From contig KK106982.1 of the NCBI GenBank assembly GCA_000611775.1, positions 806,001-870,000 of the forward strand: a DNA stretch of 64,000 nt. Direction: 5' to 3'. Below, in pieces: positions 34,423-46,040 of this stretch. Numbering within the stretch: the first letter of the stretch is position 1; every line of letters starts with the position of its first letter. The DNA comes from Umbilicaria muhlenbergii. Its lineage: Eukaryota; Ascomycota; Lecanoromycetes; Umbilicariales; Umbilicariaceae. A program made the position numbers and the translations under genes. The notes below the pieces were generated by a model. The model was not told where the DNA came from and made no database searches. It saw nothing but the letters and a program-made list of their open reading frames with translations.

Positions 34423-35479
34423 ACCTCTAAAGCAAGGAGCACCTGGGAGACACCCGAGTCTTTGTACCCTAGAAAAAGTAGTGTTTTTACTTCCAGGTTG
34501 CTCAAGTGGTGATTTTCTACGTAAAGCGCAAGGATGCACTGTATTGGCCTAACACCTGGGGTATTATTTGCATGAACCAAAAAGCCGACAATCCTCATCC
34601 CTGAGCCCCTCAGACTCTCCAACCATCAAATCATTTTTAATGCGCTAGATTCAGTGTAAAAGAGCATGGGTCCTCACCCGGATGAACCCCTCAACAACCG
34701 GACCCACAAATTGTAAAGGGTGTCCATTCATGAAGTAAACGAGTCATAAAGCCTAACCTCGTCCGACCTCAGGATTTAGCACCACAAAGTCGTCGTGGCT
34801 TCGGGCCTCTTCCGGCTAAGGACTGCCGTTGATGTTGCCCTAACACCTGCCTCTACAGTCCCAAGTGTAAGGACGAAAACAAGCGGCAGTCTCAAGCTGG
34901 AGTCCCCCTTGATATTGCAACAACGAAAGAAGGAATCAGTAGTTCCTTGTTCCATTCCTCGAAATTCGGCGCGATTGTTGAGTAATCGAGGGGACGGTTG
35001 GCTGTGTACTGCTGCTTGTTTCGTCCCTACGCATTGCTCTGGAGCTCTTGGAGCTCTACAGCCTACAATCACCATTACACTTCTCGGATTGCCAAGGGGC
35101 CCAAAACGAATAGCGTCGAGGCACGAGAACTCTGCCATCTTTTGCGTAACGAGCCTTCGTCTGCAGCTCATCCTGACGATATATTTTTCATATTAAGCTA
35201 TTAGATACAACAAAAGCCCGATGCCACTCATCAAGAGCCATCGCCAAAAGATATATCCTTGCTCCAAACCCCGAGCCATGCGATTCTTCCTCATTGTTAC
35301 CCCCTTCCCTAAGAACGCCATGCTAGTTGGACCAAAAATATCGGCGATAATACAAGGTGCTAACAATGTGGTATCTGTGAGACAAAATCAAATAAAAAGA
35401 ACATTGCACATTAATATTTCCGATCCATTGAGCTCTAGCCACCAAAAGGTAGTAAAACATGGCTTGAGAGAACACCGAG

Positions 35480-37598
35480 TTAATAATACGTATGATTAGG
35501 TTGTTGTTGGTGCTGGTTAGGGGCCACATAATAATTCTGATAAGGATGTGTCGGTGCGGAAAAGTCCGCGGTTCTCATCAAGGGATTCACGATCCCAGGC
35601 CGGGGCATCCCCGGCACACTTGGTGGTGCAGGCGGCAGCGAAGACGGCTGCTGTGGAAACTGAAAACTTTGCATGGGCGGATTGTGCATCATTGCTGCCG
35701 GCATCTGCGGCTGCGGCAGCTGCTGGAAAGCGTCGTCGTTCCAGCCCCATTTCTCTTTGAGCTCTTTGTTGAGGAAGCCAACTCGCCATCCGGTCTCTTT
35801 CCGGATCTTTTCGAAGATCTGCAGTACTTCCTCTTGCTCTCTTCGGGAAATGAGACACTCTGCAGCGATAGCAAGTGATCGGAGTGCGACGCTAGCCACA
35901 CCTCTGTGTAATGTTAGTGCAGTCTTGGGAGATGATCAAAACCCTTACCTATCCTTGACATGCGCTGCAATACCACAAATTTGATGGGAATGCGACAGCT
36001 GGAGGTCATGCATTTCCTGTGAGTCTATTGACACCACGGGGTTCATTTGCGACAACAAACACATGGCTGTGTGGTAGAAGAGTCGTGCAACGATGGTAGT
36101 TCGCTTGATGAGCCTGCAACTGTCAGCAAAATTTTTCACTGCGGGAGCTTCGAAATATACCAAACTTCAGGAAATGCCGACTTCGACGTTGTCTGGTATG
36201 GATGAAGATATGCCATAGGGTGCATGGTCCGAGGAACGTTTTCATTCCAACTATCGCACCAGTCTTTCAGTCTCTTCCACTCGTGGTAGCGGCTTTGGAG
36301 TCGCATGTGCTCGGCTCCTGGCTGGGCAAGCTCAAAACGCGGGATGGATGCTCTGAAGTTGGCGATTTTTGCCACAATATAGACCATCCTATATGTCCAT
36401 ATCTCTTCCCTGCCCCCCTCGGTCTCACGCGTAAAATCCATGTCGACACCCCAGTCATCCGGCTCCCACGCTACCTGCCAGTTGAAGTGAAGGCAACTCA
36501 GCAGCTCCATGCCTACGTTGAGCCAGAAGCATGCTGCACCGATACCAACTGATCTCGCATTCCAACCACATTCCTTAATCAGGGCGCGAGCTCCAGCAAT
36601 ATGGTTCATCCGTTGCAACGCTTTCTCAGACATGATCTCATATACATTCAAGATGACGGCCGTAGTCGCGCAAATCACAGTATCTCGATTCGGATTCTGC
36701 AGCGACTTCAACAAACCTCTCGTAGCTGTATCATAGTAGTGAAGCGCTTTGTCTTCATGATATGCTGGGTTGACAAGGGTTAGGTGACGAGCCCCACACG
36801 CAAGGAATGCATTGAGAAGCATCGGTTTGCTGAGTGAATGAAAAGGTAGTAATCGGGAGAACTGTGAACATCAGCATCGTGACCGAAGAGTATAGGAGTA
36901 TTCGTTCATACATGCTTATAGGGATCCATGCTGTCCATCCACAAGCCTACTTCTTCCACAAAAACTTGCATGAAAAGCACTTCTTCCGGAGAATCTAGAT
37001 AATCTCGCGTCTCGTTCGGTGGTGTCAGAGTCTGCTCCGGATTGCTGTAAGACGATTGAGGGGCCGGGGGTATAGTTGTATTCGAGTATGACGTGTCGCT
37101 AGTCGAAAGAGAATGGCGATGTTGCGTTTCACTCGTACTGTCCGACATGGCTTGTGTCGTCTCCGGGTATGCTTGAATTGGTGGCAGAGTCTGGTGAGCC
37201 ATGGTAGGTGCGCCGACCATACCGGCAGAAAAGTCAAAGTTCGATTCCTCCTTGACTTCAGCCAACTCTTCCTGCTCCAAAGCTGCATAACGTCCAAGCC
37301 CACCCTTGTATTCCGAAGCTATCTCACGCGACTCGTCTTGGAAGTTGACTTGCCAGTCATGGGTAGGCGGGAGGGTGGTCGGTGGGTTCTGGACTTGGGT
37401 GTCGATGAAGTTGAGTCTGACGCCCCTCTTGCATATCCTGCTTGATTTGCGGCAGTTTTGACATTGTGGTAAGCCCTCATCACACTTCAGATGCCGCTCT
37501 CTGCACGTGAGACAGCCTGTCCGCACCCTCTTTGGCCTTGCCGCAGCTGCATTTGCATCGGCGGAGTTTGTCGTGCCATTGACCTCAGTAGCGGCCAT
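35480..37598 (-). CDS. Zn(II)2Cys6 fungal transcription factor
   Basis: Four exons: complement(35480..35903, 35949..36113, 36161..36861, 36912..37598), 658 aa from the chosen ATG. The zinc cluster [28 protein letters not shown] follows CX2CX6CX6CX2CX6C at residues 29-52 with basic RPKRVR before it, the usual N-terminal position. The fungal-specific middle homology region follows ([36 protein letters not shown]), and the C terminus is Pro/Gln/Met-rich. The cluster resembles the ARCA/cutinase-regulator group, but I cannot name a target. The frame stays open upstream to 37982 without an ATG, so an extra 5' exon is possible. Introns are 45-50 nt. Confidence 0.88.
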
Positions 37599-39188
37599 AG
37601 GTATGGCAGCGTCAGTCCCTTCTGCGCCGTCGCGCAGCTTCGACGGCTGCCGGCTAACCGACTTCTTTGCTTTTCCCTGTGGCGGACTCGGTTCAGTGGT
37701 CGAGGGCGTGGATCGAGTGTGATCGCCAAGTAGCGTTACCTCGGATGCAGTTGACGGGGAGAGATTGGATTGTTGTGGAGCGTCCAGGTAGGCGAGGTCG
37801 AGGGTAGGCTGAGGATAGTAGGGAGTTTCTATTGAAGAAGCCAGGATGAACTGTTTACGATTGATCGAATGGGTTCTCGTTGCCTGCGCTCGTGCGAGAG
37901 ACAGAGATGGTGGAATTGGACCGCACCCTGAGCCCGCCAGGCCGGAGATACAACCAGGATGTCGCGGTGTCGCCGTCGACAAAGTGGAACAGATGCTCGA
38001 TGATGTCGCGCAGGACGGTGGAACAGGCGTGGGAAGTGGAAGGCCAAGTCGAGAAAGGGAGGTCGTGACGCGAGAAAGAGTCCGGTTCCCGTTGTCTGGG
38101 AATTTCCGGGTCTTTCAGGTGAGGAAGACTGAAAGCAGACGACCAGATTGGCGTCATAAAGTTTACATGTAGTCGATCAGCAGGTGCAGATCCTGGCTCG
38201 CTGGGTACGGGCTTGACAGGAACGGGTGCAAGAAAGTCGTGCGTTGATGCGCTTTGGTCTAACCTTAGAAGTTACCGAAGTTCACCTTGCCTTTAAGGTA
38301 GAGTCAGAGGCAGATAGCGCTGCGTGGGGATGAGTTTAATTGCGGCGACGCAGCAGGTCAACGCGAGCAGTGTCGACCCACCATGCCGGGGAAAGTCCAG
38401 GTCCCTGGAACACAGTCGGGGCACAATACGGGGGGCAACTACGATGATCATTCGCGACCGTGCTTGGATGCGCAAGAATCCGGTCCAGCGAGGACGAGCA
38501 TCACGGCTGTCGAATGCTGCGCATCCCAATCCCACCCGTGACGACGGAATCGAGCCACGGCGGCTTACCTTACGCTCCCACTTTTTGCTGCCTGGCGGGG
38601 TCCGCGAGGAATCGGCGATCCGATGGAGATTGTGTCAGAGGCGTCCGTTTTGGCCAGGCCGGCATCTAGCGACTCCGGCAGAGGCCAATACCGTCGCGCC
38701 TGCTCAATGGCAATAATCATTGCGAGCGAATCGAGCACCCCACCCATTCCAGCTCTGGTCATCGCACAAAGAACATTGAAGGCAGTGTGAAAGGGCATGA
38801 CATGACCGTGCTGCCTTGGTATCGAATTATTCCGTGCAGCTGTCAGCCAACTTCATGCATGCGATTGATCGTGCCTGCGCCGTCTTCCATGCAATTCCAT
38901 TCTAACCGAGCTGGTCCACTTCGAGCCGTGCGAAGAGTGATGGAGTATTCCCTTGGCTTCGACACTGCATGCACCGTTGATCCAATGATTTCATGACATT
39001 CAACTCATTGGAACTTTTTCTTATTCGAGGGTTTCTTTCTTTTCATCCAAGCTGACTGGTGTTCAGCTTGGATCAGATTAGCCCCGTTCAAATCTTATCA
39101 GCACTCATTGGTCGAAGTATTGCCATTTGAACGACTACCATATCCAATATCTATGCTAAAACTGTGCTGGTCGTCTCCAAACCGCTTC
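37599..39188. promoter_or_regulatory. Divergent promoter region, Zn2Cys6 factor / ASA1
   Basis: About 1.6 kb between divergent starts, the longest shared upstream region in the window, typical for a regulator. Up to 37982 the regulator's frame remains open and a 101-codon minus-strand frame with ATG at 38157 lies further up; either could be 5' leader or a missing first exon. TAAGGTAG is at 38294-38301, and ATTGG boxes are near 39010 and 39107. Confidence 0.45.
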
Positions 39189-40673
39189 ATGTCTACAGCG
39201 AATGAAGGGGGCCCGAACTCCTCTCCGTCCCAAATCAAGGAGCGTCTTCCCCCAGCACAACCAGCATACATTCTGAGAGGCCATGCGGCTCAAGTGCACG
39301 CTCTGCATTTCACCCCGGACAACACCAGGTTATTGACGGCTGACGCCGATGGCTGGATAATCTCGTGGAATGTGGCCTTGAAGCGGCCGCTTGCTGTTTG
39401 GAAAGCCCACGATACTGCAGTACTGGGGCTCGGATTTTGGGGTCAGGACCGTGTAATCACGTAAGTACGTTCTTATCAGTAGATCCTGCGGGTAGCTAGA
39501 GACTCATCTCTGCAACACGTAGGCATGGCAGAGACAACAAGCTTGCTGTGTGGCAATTGGGTGTTGCAGACGAAGACGGTATGGAGAAGACTTTACCAGT
39601 CAACTGCACGCTTCCAGTTCCGATTCCAAAACACCCATGGCTTCTGCATTCTTTGACTGTCAACACTCTAAATTTCTGCTCTTTTGCCATGTGCTATGAT
39701 ACCTTGTCAGCGTCAACAGTGGGAAACCAGGCACTTGAAGCCAATGATCAAGCAAAACCCATACTACTTGCAATACCTAATACCATAAACTCTGGTGGAG
39801 TGTGTTCATCTTGTCCCGATGGTATGACCCGGGAAAGTAACAAGTGCTGTAGGTCGATGTCTTCCAGCTACCGTCAGAGAAGCGTATCTCAATCATACAA
39901 GCCGAGAAGAGCACGAATACCGGTAGGTGGTGGCCGCATACAGATTGTTTGCCCACAGGATGTTTACTTGGCATAGGCATGGTCATGGCTTTGGGCATTG
40001 TTGCAGAAGGCCCTCGGATGCAGGTCTCTGCGGGCTACGAAAGCGGGCACACAATGGTCTTCTTCCAGGGCGACCCAGGTGCTCCATGGCAAATGGTCTA
40101 TACAGCCCAGCCACATACGCAACCAGGTAGCATACTTGAGTATTATCCATCACCTTTCACTCTTTACCTGACGTCATACCAGTGCTCTCTCTAGCGATAT
40201 CACCATCGCAAGATTACTACATTACCTCTTCAGCCGATGCGATCATCGCGAAGCATCCATTGCCCTCCGCAAGAAGTATCTGGAGTACTGGCATGAAGCC
40301 ATTTAAAGTACTTCAGACAAAGCACTCAGGTCGGCAAGGACTTCAAATTCGATCCGATGGCAAAATCTTCTCGACGGCGGGCTGGGATGCTCGCATCCGA
40401 ATTTACTCGGCCAAAACACTGAATGAGCTGGCGGTCTTGAAGTGGCACAAAGAGGGCTGTTATGCAACCGCTTTTGCTCAAATCGCTCCCTCCGTAGCCG
40501 CCTCGGCTCAACAAGAAGTGGAAACATCAACGGCCTCCAGCCAAGCAGCTGTGATCTATCAGACTTCGGGCCTGAGTATTGTCCAACAGCGAAGGAACGA
40601 AAGAGCACAATCGACGCACTGGCTCGCAGCGGGTTCAAAAGACGGCAAAGTTTCTTTGTGGGATATCTATTGA
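39189..40673 (+). CDS. asa1: ASTRA-associated protein 1 (Asa1), WD40
   Basis: Five exons: 39189..39460, 39523..39799, 39853..39922, 39977..40126, 40183..40673; 419 aa. Asa1 is a subunit of the ASTRA/TTT complex that matures PIKK kinases such as Mec1 and Tor. It is a WD40 propeller: PAYILRGHAAQVHALHFTPD, LLTADADGWIISWNV, THGRDNKLAVWQLG, VLSLAISPSQDYYITSSAD, GLQIRSDGKIFSTAGWDARI and the end AAGSKDGKVSLWDIY, all close to fungal Asa1. An upstream in-frame ATG exists at 39153; I prefer 39189 because the family starts just before the first WD repeat. The stop lies 15 bp from the DBP7 stop on the other strand. Confidence 0.92.
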
Positions 40674-40688
40674 CGCTAAATGCAAAGC

Positions 40689-43145
40689 TCAGCCGATATT
40701 GAACTCGCTAGCCGCAGCCATATGCTCCTTCATCTTCGCCCTCATCTTCCTTGCTGCCTCCTGTCCATCTGTCATCGGGCCGTCATGGCCGGCTCTGTGC
40801 GGCTTTCTCTCGCCGCCCTCGCCCTCAGAATGGCCTTTCCTTGGGATGCCATGGTTCCGACTCGCAGGCTTCCCGCCCTCGGCACCTTGTCTCATGCCTG
40901 GCACACCCATTTTGCCAGGTCTGTCCCTCAAGGCAAATGCTTTGGCCAGGTGTCCCAGATGCAATCCCTTAACGTCAAACATCCCTCTCTCCGCCACAAC
41001 ATGCGTTGCGTACGCCCTGATATGGCTCACATACGCTTTCCGCGCCAGCTCGCCAGCTCGCTTATCCTCAATCACCCACCTCTCCACTTCCAACTGCCAT
41101 TCCGTTGCCTTATCCTCCCATTCTCGACCTTTAGTGACGACACCTGAACTCTCAAATCCCTTTTTCAACACTTCCTCCGCCTCATTCCTCACTAAACCCC
41201 TTCCGACCCCGTCTCTGTACCCTGTTTTCAGCACCTCAACATATCCCTCTTCGCTCCCGGGCATCAAGAATATCACCGCTCGTCCATCCCTGCCGGCTCT
41301 TGCCGTGCGCCCTATCCTATGCAAATGGTCGTCGGCGGAGAAAGGCGGGTCATACTCAATTACTAAATCAATGTTGGGGAGATCCAGGCCACGGGACGCG
41401 ACGTCCGTGCACAAAAGGATTGAAGGATTGGTGGAGCGAGTGAAGGCGGCGAGGGTTGCAGTACGGACCGGTTGCGGTAAGGAACCGTGGAGCTTATGAA
41501 GAGTTAGGTTTGGATTGGCGGGAGTAGTGAGGGCAGGTGTGGCAGCGACGGTCGGAAGATCTGGTTTCGACTTTTTAGTGGCATTGGCAGAGTTATCCTC
41601 GGTTTCAACCGCCACACTCTTGTTTCCTGCTTGATCGGCTTTACCCTCCTGTTCGGTCTCGCCTATGGTGACCACTTTGCCCACCGCTTTGCCAACCCCC
41701 TTGCTGCCCGATTGCGTGCCAGCTGTTTCCTCACCGTTGCTCTCCCCTCTGCGGGCGAAGACCTCAAAATGAAAGTCGACAGAATCGGCGCAGGAGACAA
41801 AGACAATGGCCTTCATCACTGATCCTTTGCGGGCGAATGTCCGTTTCAGCAACGCCGTTAACGTGACAAGTCGTTGCTTTGCCGGTACGACGACGTACGA
41901 CTGCTTTAATTGAGCGGGTGCCAAGAACGCAGTATCTTTCTTCTCAAATACAGTTTCTGCGTCAGGATCTGCTGGGTCCGCTTTGATATGTACAGCATCT
42001 TTCAGACTGATCTCTCCAAGCCGTTGAACGTTCATCTTCATGGTTGCTGAGCACATGACTGTGGTCCTCCTAGTCGGAAGCCCTGGCATTGCTACGGCCT
42101 TCACCAGCGTGCTTCTCTTCTCGAGCTTTTCCACAATCCCGCGAATTTCTTCCTCAAAACCCAGTTCCATCAGCCTATCTCCTTCGTCCAGGACTAGCCA
42201 CCGCACATTGCTCACACGCAACACCTCTGTATTATCGAGGTGATCTGCAAGACGACCTGGAGTAGCCACCAGTATGTTCAGCCCTTTCCTCAGCCTAGCC
42301 TTTTCGGATTTCTTCTTTTCCCCTCCAATCACTGTACCTGCCACTATCCAATTCGCACAGCGTAGCAAGTTGTCCAGGACTATTGATATCTGCTTGCACA
42401 ACTCCCTCGTAGGCGCCAGTATGATAGCGAACAATCCGGAATCTCTGTGGACCTGCCCATCGCGATTTAAAAAAGTGGCTTTGGGAATTTTGCCTGGCGA
42501 GGATAATTCCATGATCCGCTGCACAATCGGTAGTAAATATGCCAGAGTCTTTCCCGACCCTGTCTCCGCTTGTATGAAGGCATCTGAGTCCTCCTTAACC
42601 AATTGAGTAATCGCAGCCTTCTGGATCGCAGTAGGAGCTTTCAAGTTCAGTTTCGTCAGCAAGTGGGCAGCAAGAGATGTCGAAAGTCCCAATGAAGTGA
42701 ACGTATCCAGTCCATCTATAAGGGGAGCGTTGGAGGGGGCCGCGGGCGTGGCATCCTCGTGTTCCGTTTCGGCATGCGATTTGGTGGAGGAAGGGTTGTA
42801 TGAGAACAGGGAGGAGACAACTTCTTGTGGCTTTGCATTGTTCTGGGCTCTAATCTGTCGTTGAAGAGCAGTGCCTTGCTTGGGACGACTGTTGCGGACC
42901 TCGTCGATTCTCGGCCGTTTCGCAGGTCTGCTCTCTACAGCGTCAGCTTCAATCTGGCCGTTGACTGCATTGGCACCTGTAGCGGTGTCGAATCTTGGCT
43001 TTTCGGTCTGGAGTTTTTGTCGACGGTGCTGCGACACTTTCTTTGCAATCAGTCTGTCTCTCCAGCGTCCGCCTTTGAAGACTGGTTTCGTGCTGAGTGG
43101 AGCATCTCCGATGGAGAAGTTCATCAACATACCATCGTCGGCCAT
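40689..43145 (-). CDS. dbp7: ATP-dependent RNA helicase Dbp7
   Basis: One exon, 818 aa. Dbp7 is a nucleolar DEAD-box helicase needed for early 60S ribosome assembly. Helicase core: motif I AETGSGKT, motif Ia APTRELCKQ, motif II DEGD (the normal Dbp7 variant of DEAD, in VLDEGDRLMELGFEEEI), motif III SAT (VMCSATMKMN), motif V STNPSILLCTDVASRGLDLP and motif VI HRIGRTARAG. The family opening MADDGMLMNFSIGDAPLSTK fixes the start at 43145, although the frame is open further upstream. A charged low-complexity insert of about 60 residues separates the two RecA lobes. It is the largest intronless gene here. Confidence 0.96.
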   Translation of the reverse strand: MADDGMLMNFSIGDAPLSTKPVFKGGRWRDRLIAKKVSQHRRQKLQTEKPRFDTATGANAVNGQIEADAVESRPAKRPRIDEVRNSRPKQGTALQRQIRAQNNAKPQEVVSSLFSYNPSSTKSHAETEHEDATPAAPSNAPLIDGLDTFTSLGLSTSLAAHLLTKLNLKAPTAIQKAAITQLVKEDSDAFIQAETGSGKTLAYLLPIVQRIMELSSPGKIPKATFLNRDGQVHRDSGLFAIILAPTRELCKQISIVLDNLLRCANWIVAGTVIGGEKKKSEKARLRKGLNILVATPGRLADHLDNTEVLRVSNVRWLVLDEGDRLMELGFEEEIRGIVEKLEKRSTLVKAVAMPGLPTRRTTVMCSATMKMNVQRLGEISLKDAVHIKADPADPDAETVFEKKDTAFLAPAQLKQSYVVVPAKQRLVTLTALLKRTFARKGSVMKAIVFVSCADSVDFHFEVFARRGESNGEETAGTQSGSKGVGKAVGKVVTIGETEQEGKADQAGNKSVAVETEDNSANATKKSKPDLPTVAATPALTTPANPNLTLHKLHGSLPQPVRTATLAAFTRSTNPSILLCTDVASRGLDLPNIDLVIEYDPPFSADDHLHRIGRTARAGRDGRAVIFLMPGSEEGYVEVLKTGYRDGVGRGLVRNEAEEVLKKGFESSGVVTKGREWEDKATEWQLEVERWVIEDKRAGELARKAYVSHIRAYATHVVAERGMFDVKGLHLGHLAKAFALRDRPGKMGVPGMRQGAEGGKPASRNHGIPRKGHSEGEGGERKPHRAGHDGPMTDGQEAARKMRAKMKEHMAAASEFNIG

Positions 43146-43566
43146 CTTGAGTGAATACTCTCGATGTCGCGGCTCACTCCTCAAGACCGTATTGTGGTCT
43201 CGAAGTCGAATTTCTAGTTCTTCCAGAACATTGGGCCGGGTGCTCTTCGAGGTTACAGGGATCAAGGATCAGGGGCAGAGAAGCGTAACCTTCGTTTGGC
43301 TGAGCAGGATATTTACCGTCTCAATTCAACGCGGCAGCATTCATCACGACTCGACCACCATGCCCGATCCTCTGCTTACGGTTCCCGACTCACCCTCGTT
43401 ATGACTCTACTGGACACTTCTTTTGTCTGGCGACGACCTTGCAAAGAGCTTCCGCCTGAATGCTCGTTTGTGAAAACCACTGAACCCTGAAGTCTTGCTC
43501 TTGCATCCGGAAACTGCTCGCCCAGAGACCTTAGACTCAAGAATTGTGTGCTCTGTCGCATCCATA
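43146..43566. promoter_or_regulatory. Divergent promoter region, DBP7 / PAN6
   Basis: 421 bp between divergent starts. The DBP7 frame continues open upstream to 43265 without an ATG, which is leader sequence. No recognised site. Confidence 0.45.
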
Positions 43567-44734
43567 ATGCCCTCTAGGCTGCCCTTTAGGCTTCACCAAA
43601 CTCTTGGTATGTCCGCAGCCCTAGACTCGCGCTGATGCATACTAAGAGCTACTAGTCGAGCCTGCCGGGATTAAATACCATATTGTTCAATCGACAATTC
43701 CATTCTCCATTTCCCGAAGCGTCCCAGAAGTATGGCGCAAAAGAAGGGAACTCACCTACCAAAGGAAAACGATCGGGCTTGTGCCGACCATGGGAGCATT
43801 GCATGCGGGCCACGCATCACTTATACGGCAGGCTGCCTTAGAGAATGATAGCGTTTATGTCTCTATCTACGTCAATCCTACTCAATTCGGCGTCAATGAG
43901 GATTTAAGTAGCTATCCAAGGACATGGGACAATGACATAGGTATATTAAAAGAGCTGTGCCAGGAGTTCGCAAGCAAGGACGAAAGATTTCACTCCATGA
44001 CGGTCTTTGCACCAGACACGAAAACAATGTACCCTGGTCTACCTCCCACGTCAGAAATCGCGGGAGAAGGGTCATTCGTGACAATCACGCCTTTGGCGAC
44101 ATTGCTTGAAGGCGCGTCTCGACCTGTTTTCTTCAGAGGCGTGGCAACTGTTGTGATGAAGCTACTGAATATCGTCAAACCCGACAGGGTCTATTTTGGC
44201 CAAAAAGATATCCAGCAGACGGTCGTCATCAAGCGAATGGTCGAGGATTTCCACCTTGATACCGTGGTGCGGGTAGGACCCACCATCAGAGAAGAGGATG
44301 GCCTAGCCATGAGCTCACGTAATGTGTATCTGGGAAAGCGAAGGCGGGCCGTCGGGATCGTGCTTTCGAGAGCTTTGCAGGCAGCTGCACAAGCATACGC
44401 GAGTGGCCGGACGAAGCGTAGCGACTTGCTGGAGGCAGCCCAGCAGGTAATCTCATCAACGCTTGAGAATCAACGCAAGCTAGCACCACGTGAGCGTGCA
44501 CTTTTCGAGGTTGACTACATCTCCGTGGCTCATCCTTCGTTTTTGACCGAAGTCGAAGATATAGATCGACGACAAGGGACTGTATTGAGCGGTGCCATCA
44601 AGATGCTACCGCTCGAAGATGTCCAGGAGAGAGAAGATGCGGGACTGGGACACGGAGTGTCGCCCGTGAGACTTATCGATAACATCATCTTACATGGTGC
44701 AGATGTGATATCTGGGATCAGAGCCACTCCATAA
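43567..44734 (+). CDS. pan6: Pantothenate synthetase (pantoate--beta-alanine ligase)
   Basis: Two exons: 43567..43606 and 43656..44734; 372 aa. It joins pantoate to beta-alanine with ATP to make vitamin B5, the precursor of coenzyme A. Active-site signatures: VPTMGALHAGHASLIRQA (the HIGH-like motif), VYVSIYVNPTQFGVNEDL, PDRVYFGQKDIQQTVVIKRM and REEDGLAMSSRNVYL (the KMSKS-like loop). A 40-nt first exon encodes MPSRLPFRLHQTL, a basic leader that could be a weak mitochondrial signal; the splice joins it to VEPAGIKYHIVQST. It is longer than bacterial PanC (about 280 aa), mostly through the N-terminal extension and an inserted loop, as in other fungi. Confidence 0.96.
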
Positions 44735-44800
44735 GCAGATGATGAAATGGCATGTTTGGACATATGGTGCCATTCATAGCGGCCCAAAAATCTTGAAGGT

Positions 44801-45576
44801 TCAAAGATCACTCAGGTTTCTCTGCTTGAACTTTTTAGTCGCTCGGTCCGTCGCTCTGTTCATAAACTGGGAGCCATGTAGCTCGAAAACCAGATTGCCT
44901 GGCTTCTCCCCACCTTCCCCCCCCTCTGGCACTTCACCATGCGGCTGCGGTATCTCAAACCGGAACACCGTGTACTCCTTGGGTATAGCTGCCATACCCA
45001 TTAGCCAATTCATTTAACTTGTATTGACGAAATCTCACTTTTCAGATCATTTTTCCTCGTTATGACCTCAAAAGTAAATTTCGTATCCTTCACTATAATT
45101 CCCTCGCACCCCACCCTCCCTACGCACCTACTCCTCACGACCTGCACCTCTGCGCCATGGAAGTCCGCGCTCGCCAGCTTTGCCCCCTGCCCTTGTGCCG
45201 TTACATATCCCCCGTTTGTCTCTCCCTCTTTCAAGCCGAGTATCTCCCACATATATCCTACCCACAGCTTGTGCAGCGGGACATAGAGATCGTATTTCCG
45301 CGCGGATGCGGGGATGTCATAGACACCAAGGACGCGCTTCTCTTTGGCGGAGAGGGGACGAGGCTTCTGCTTGCGATTTTTATGCGCGGCTTTGCGGAGG
45401 CGGAGAAGGCGCCGCTGGGAGCGGGCATCTTGCGATGTGGAGTCGGGGGACGTGGGGCGCAGGTGGAGGGGTTTGTGGAGGACTTTGTCTGTGAAGATCG
45501 TATTGGCGGTTGCTGGAGGGTGGGCACGGGAGAGGAGGGTATGAGCGATGTGGGAGGTTGACGGGCTGTCCGTCAT
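44801..45576 (-). CDS. pop4: RNase P/MRP subunit Pop4 (Rpp29)
   Basis: Two exons: complement(44801..44988, 45039..45576); 241 aa. Pop4 is a core protein of RNase P (pre-tRNA 5' cleavage) and RNase MRP (pre-rRNA processing). The Rpp29 barrel is visible from HKLWVGYMWEILGL through KLASADFHGAEVQVVRSRCV, GRVGCEGIIVKDTKFTFEVI, TIPKEYTVFRFEIP and FELHGSQFMNRATDRATKKF, the last two coming from exon 2. An N-terminal basic helix (RRLLRLRKAAHKNRKQKPRP) fits nuclear RNA binding. The 50-nt intron interrupts LK-TIPKEY. It converges with PAN6, 66 bp between stops. Confidence 0.94.
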
Positions 45577-46040
45577 GTCGTGGACCTTGACTTTGTCACA
45601 TAGCGAGCAGGGTATTTTGGAGTTTCAAGACCCAGTATCAAATCAAACCGTGACCGTTGCATGAAGCTGGAGACGGGAGCTAAATTGGCATTTTGGGGAC
45701 GGAAGGTTTGCCGAGATGTTAACACGCGACTGACGCGACTGACGCGACGGGACACGGTGAGATTTCTACTCAGCCTCACGCTCTTTGGATACCACTACTC
45801 CTTTCCCATTCTCTTTGCGATGGCGCGAGCTTGATGCTGCAATGCATTGCTGAGATCTTGCTGGGGCTTTTTGCAGATCTAGAGCTGTCCGAGTTCTGAT
45901 ATTCCACAGTGAGGCCAATATTTGCATGCCCCTGGCCCTATCTAAAAATCGCAGAGCGCTCTTCACCGTCATCCCGTGACGTCCAACTAGCCGTCTAGCC
46001 ATCTACGAGGTATTCGCTGTTTCTGTTGGTATTTGGTCCA
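45577..46040. promoter_or_regulatory. Divergent promoter region, POP4 / SNF2-PHD gene
   Basis: 464 bp between divergent starts. It includes a direct repeat of GACTGACGCGACTGACGCGAC type (45729-45750). No known factor site is recognised. Confidence 0.45.

Larger units (their letters stand above)
33426..35479. other. Gene-poor island
   Basis: Two kilobases with no supported protein gene, bordered by the orphan ORF and the 3' end of the Zn2Cys6 regulator. It carries a tRNA-Thr-like relic (33886-33960), a short element with inverted ends (34148-34422) and a 15-bp tandem duplication. Open frames at 34776-35204 occur on both strands with no domain. The region looks like a landing site for small repeats. 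Confidence 0.55.

Noticed and set aside
34776-35204. Overlapping frames on both strands in the gene-poor island
   Set aside because: Two frames of similar length on opposite strands with no domain and no neighbouring exons; treated as chance.
40579-41499. 306-codon + strand frame over the 3' end of DBP7
   Set aside because: It runs antisense to conserved helicase sequence and begins inside the ASA1 last exon in another frame. No domain.
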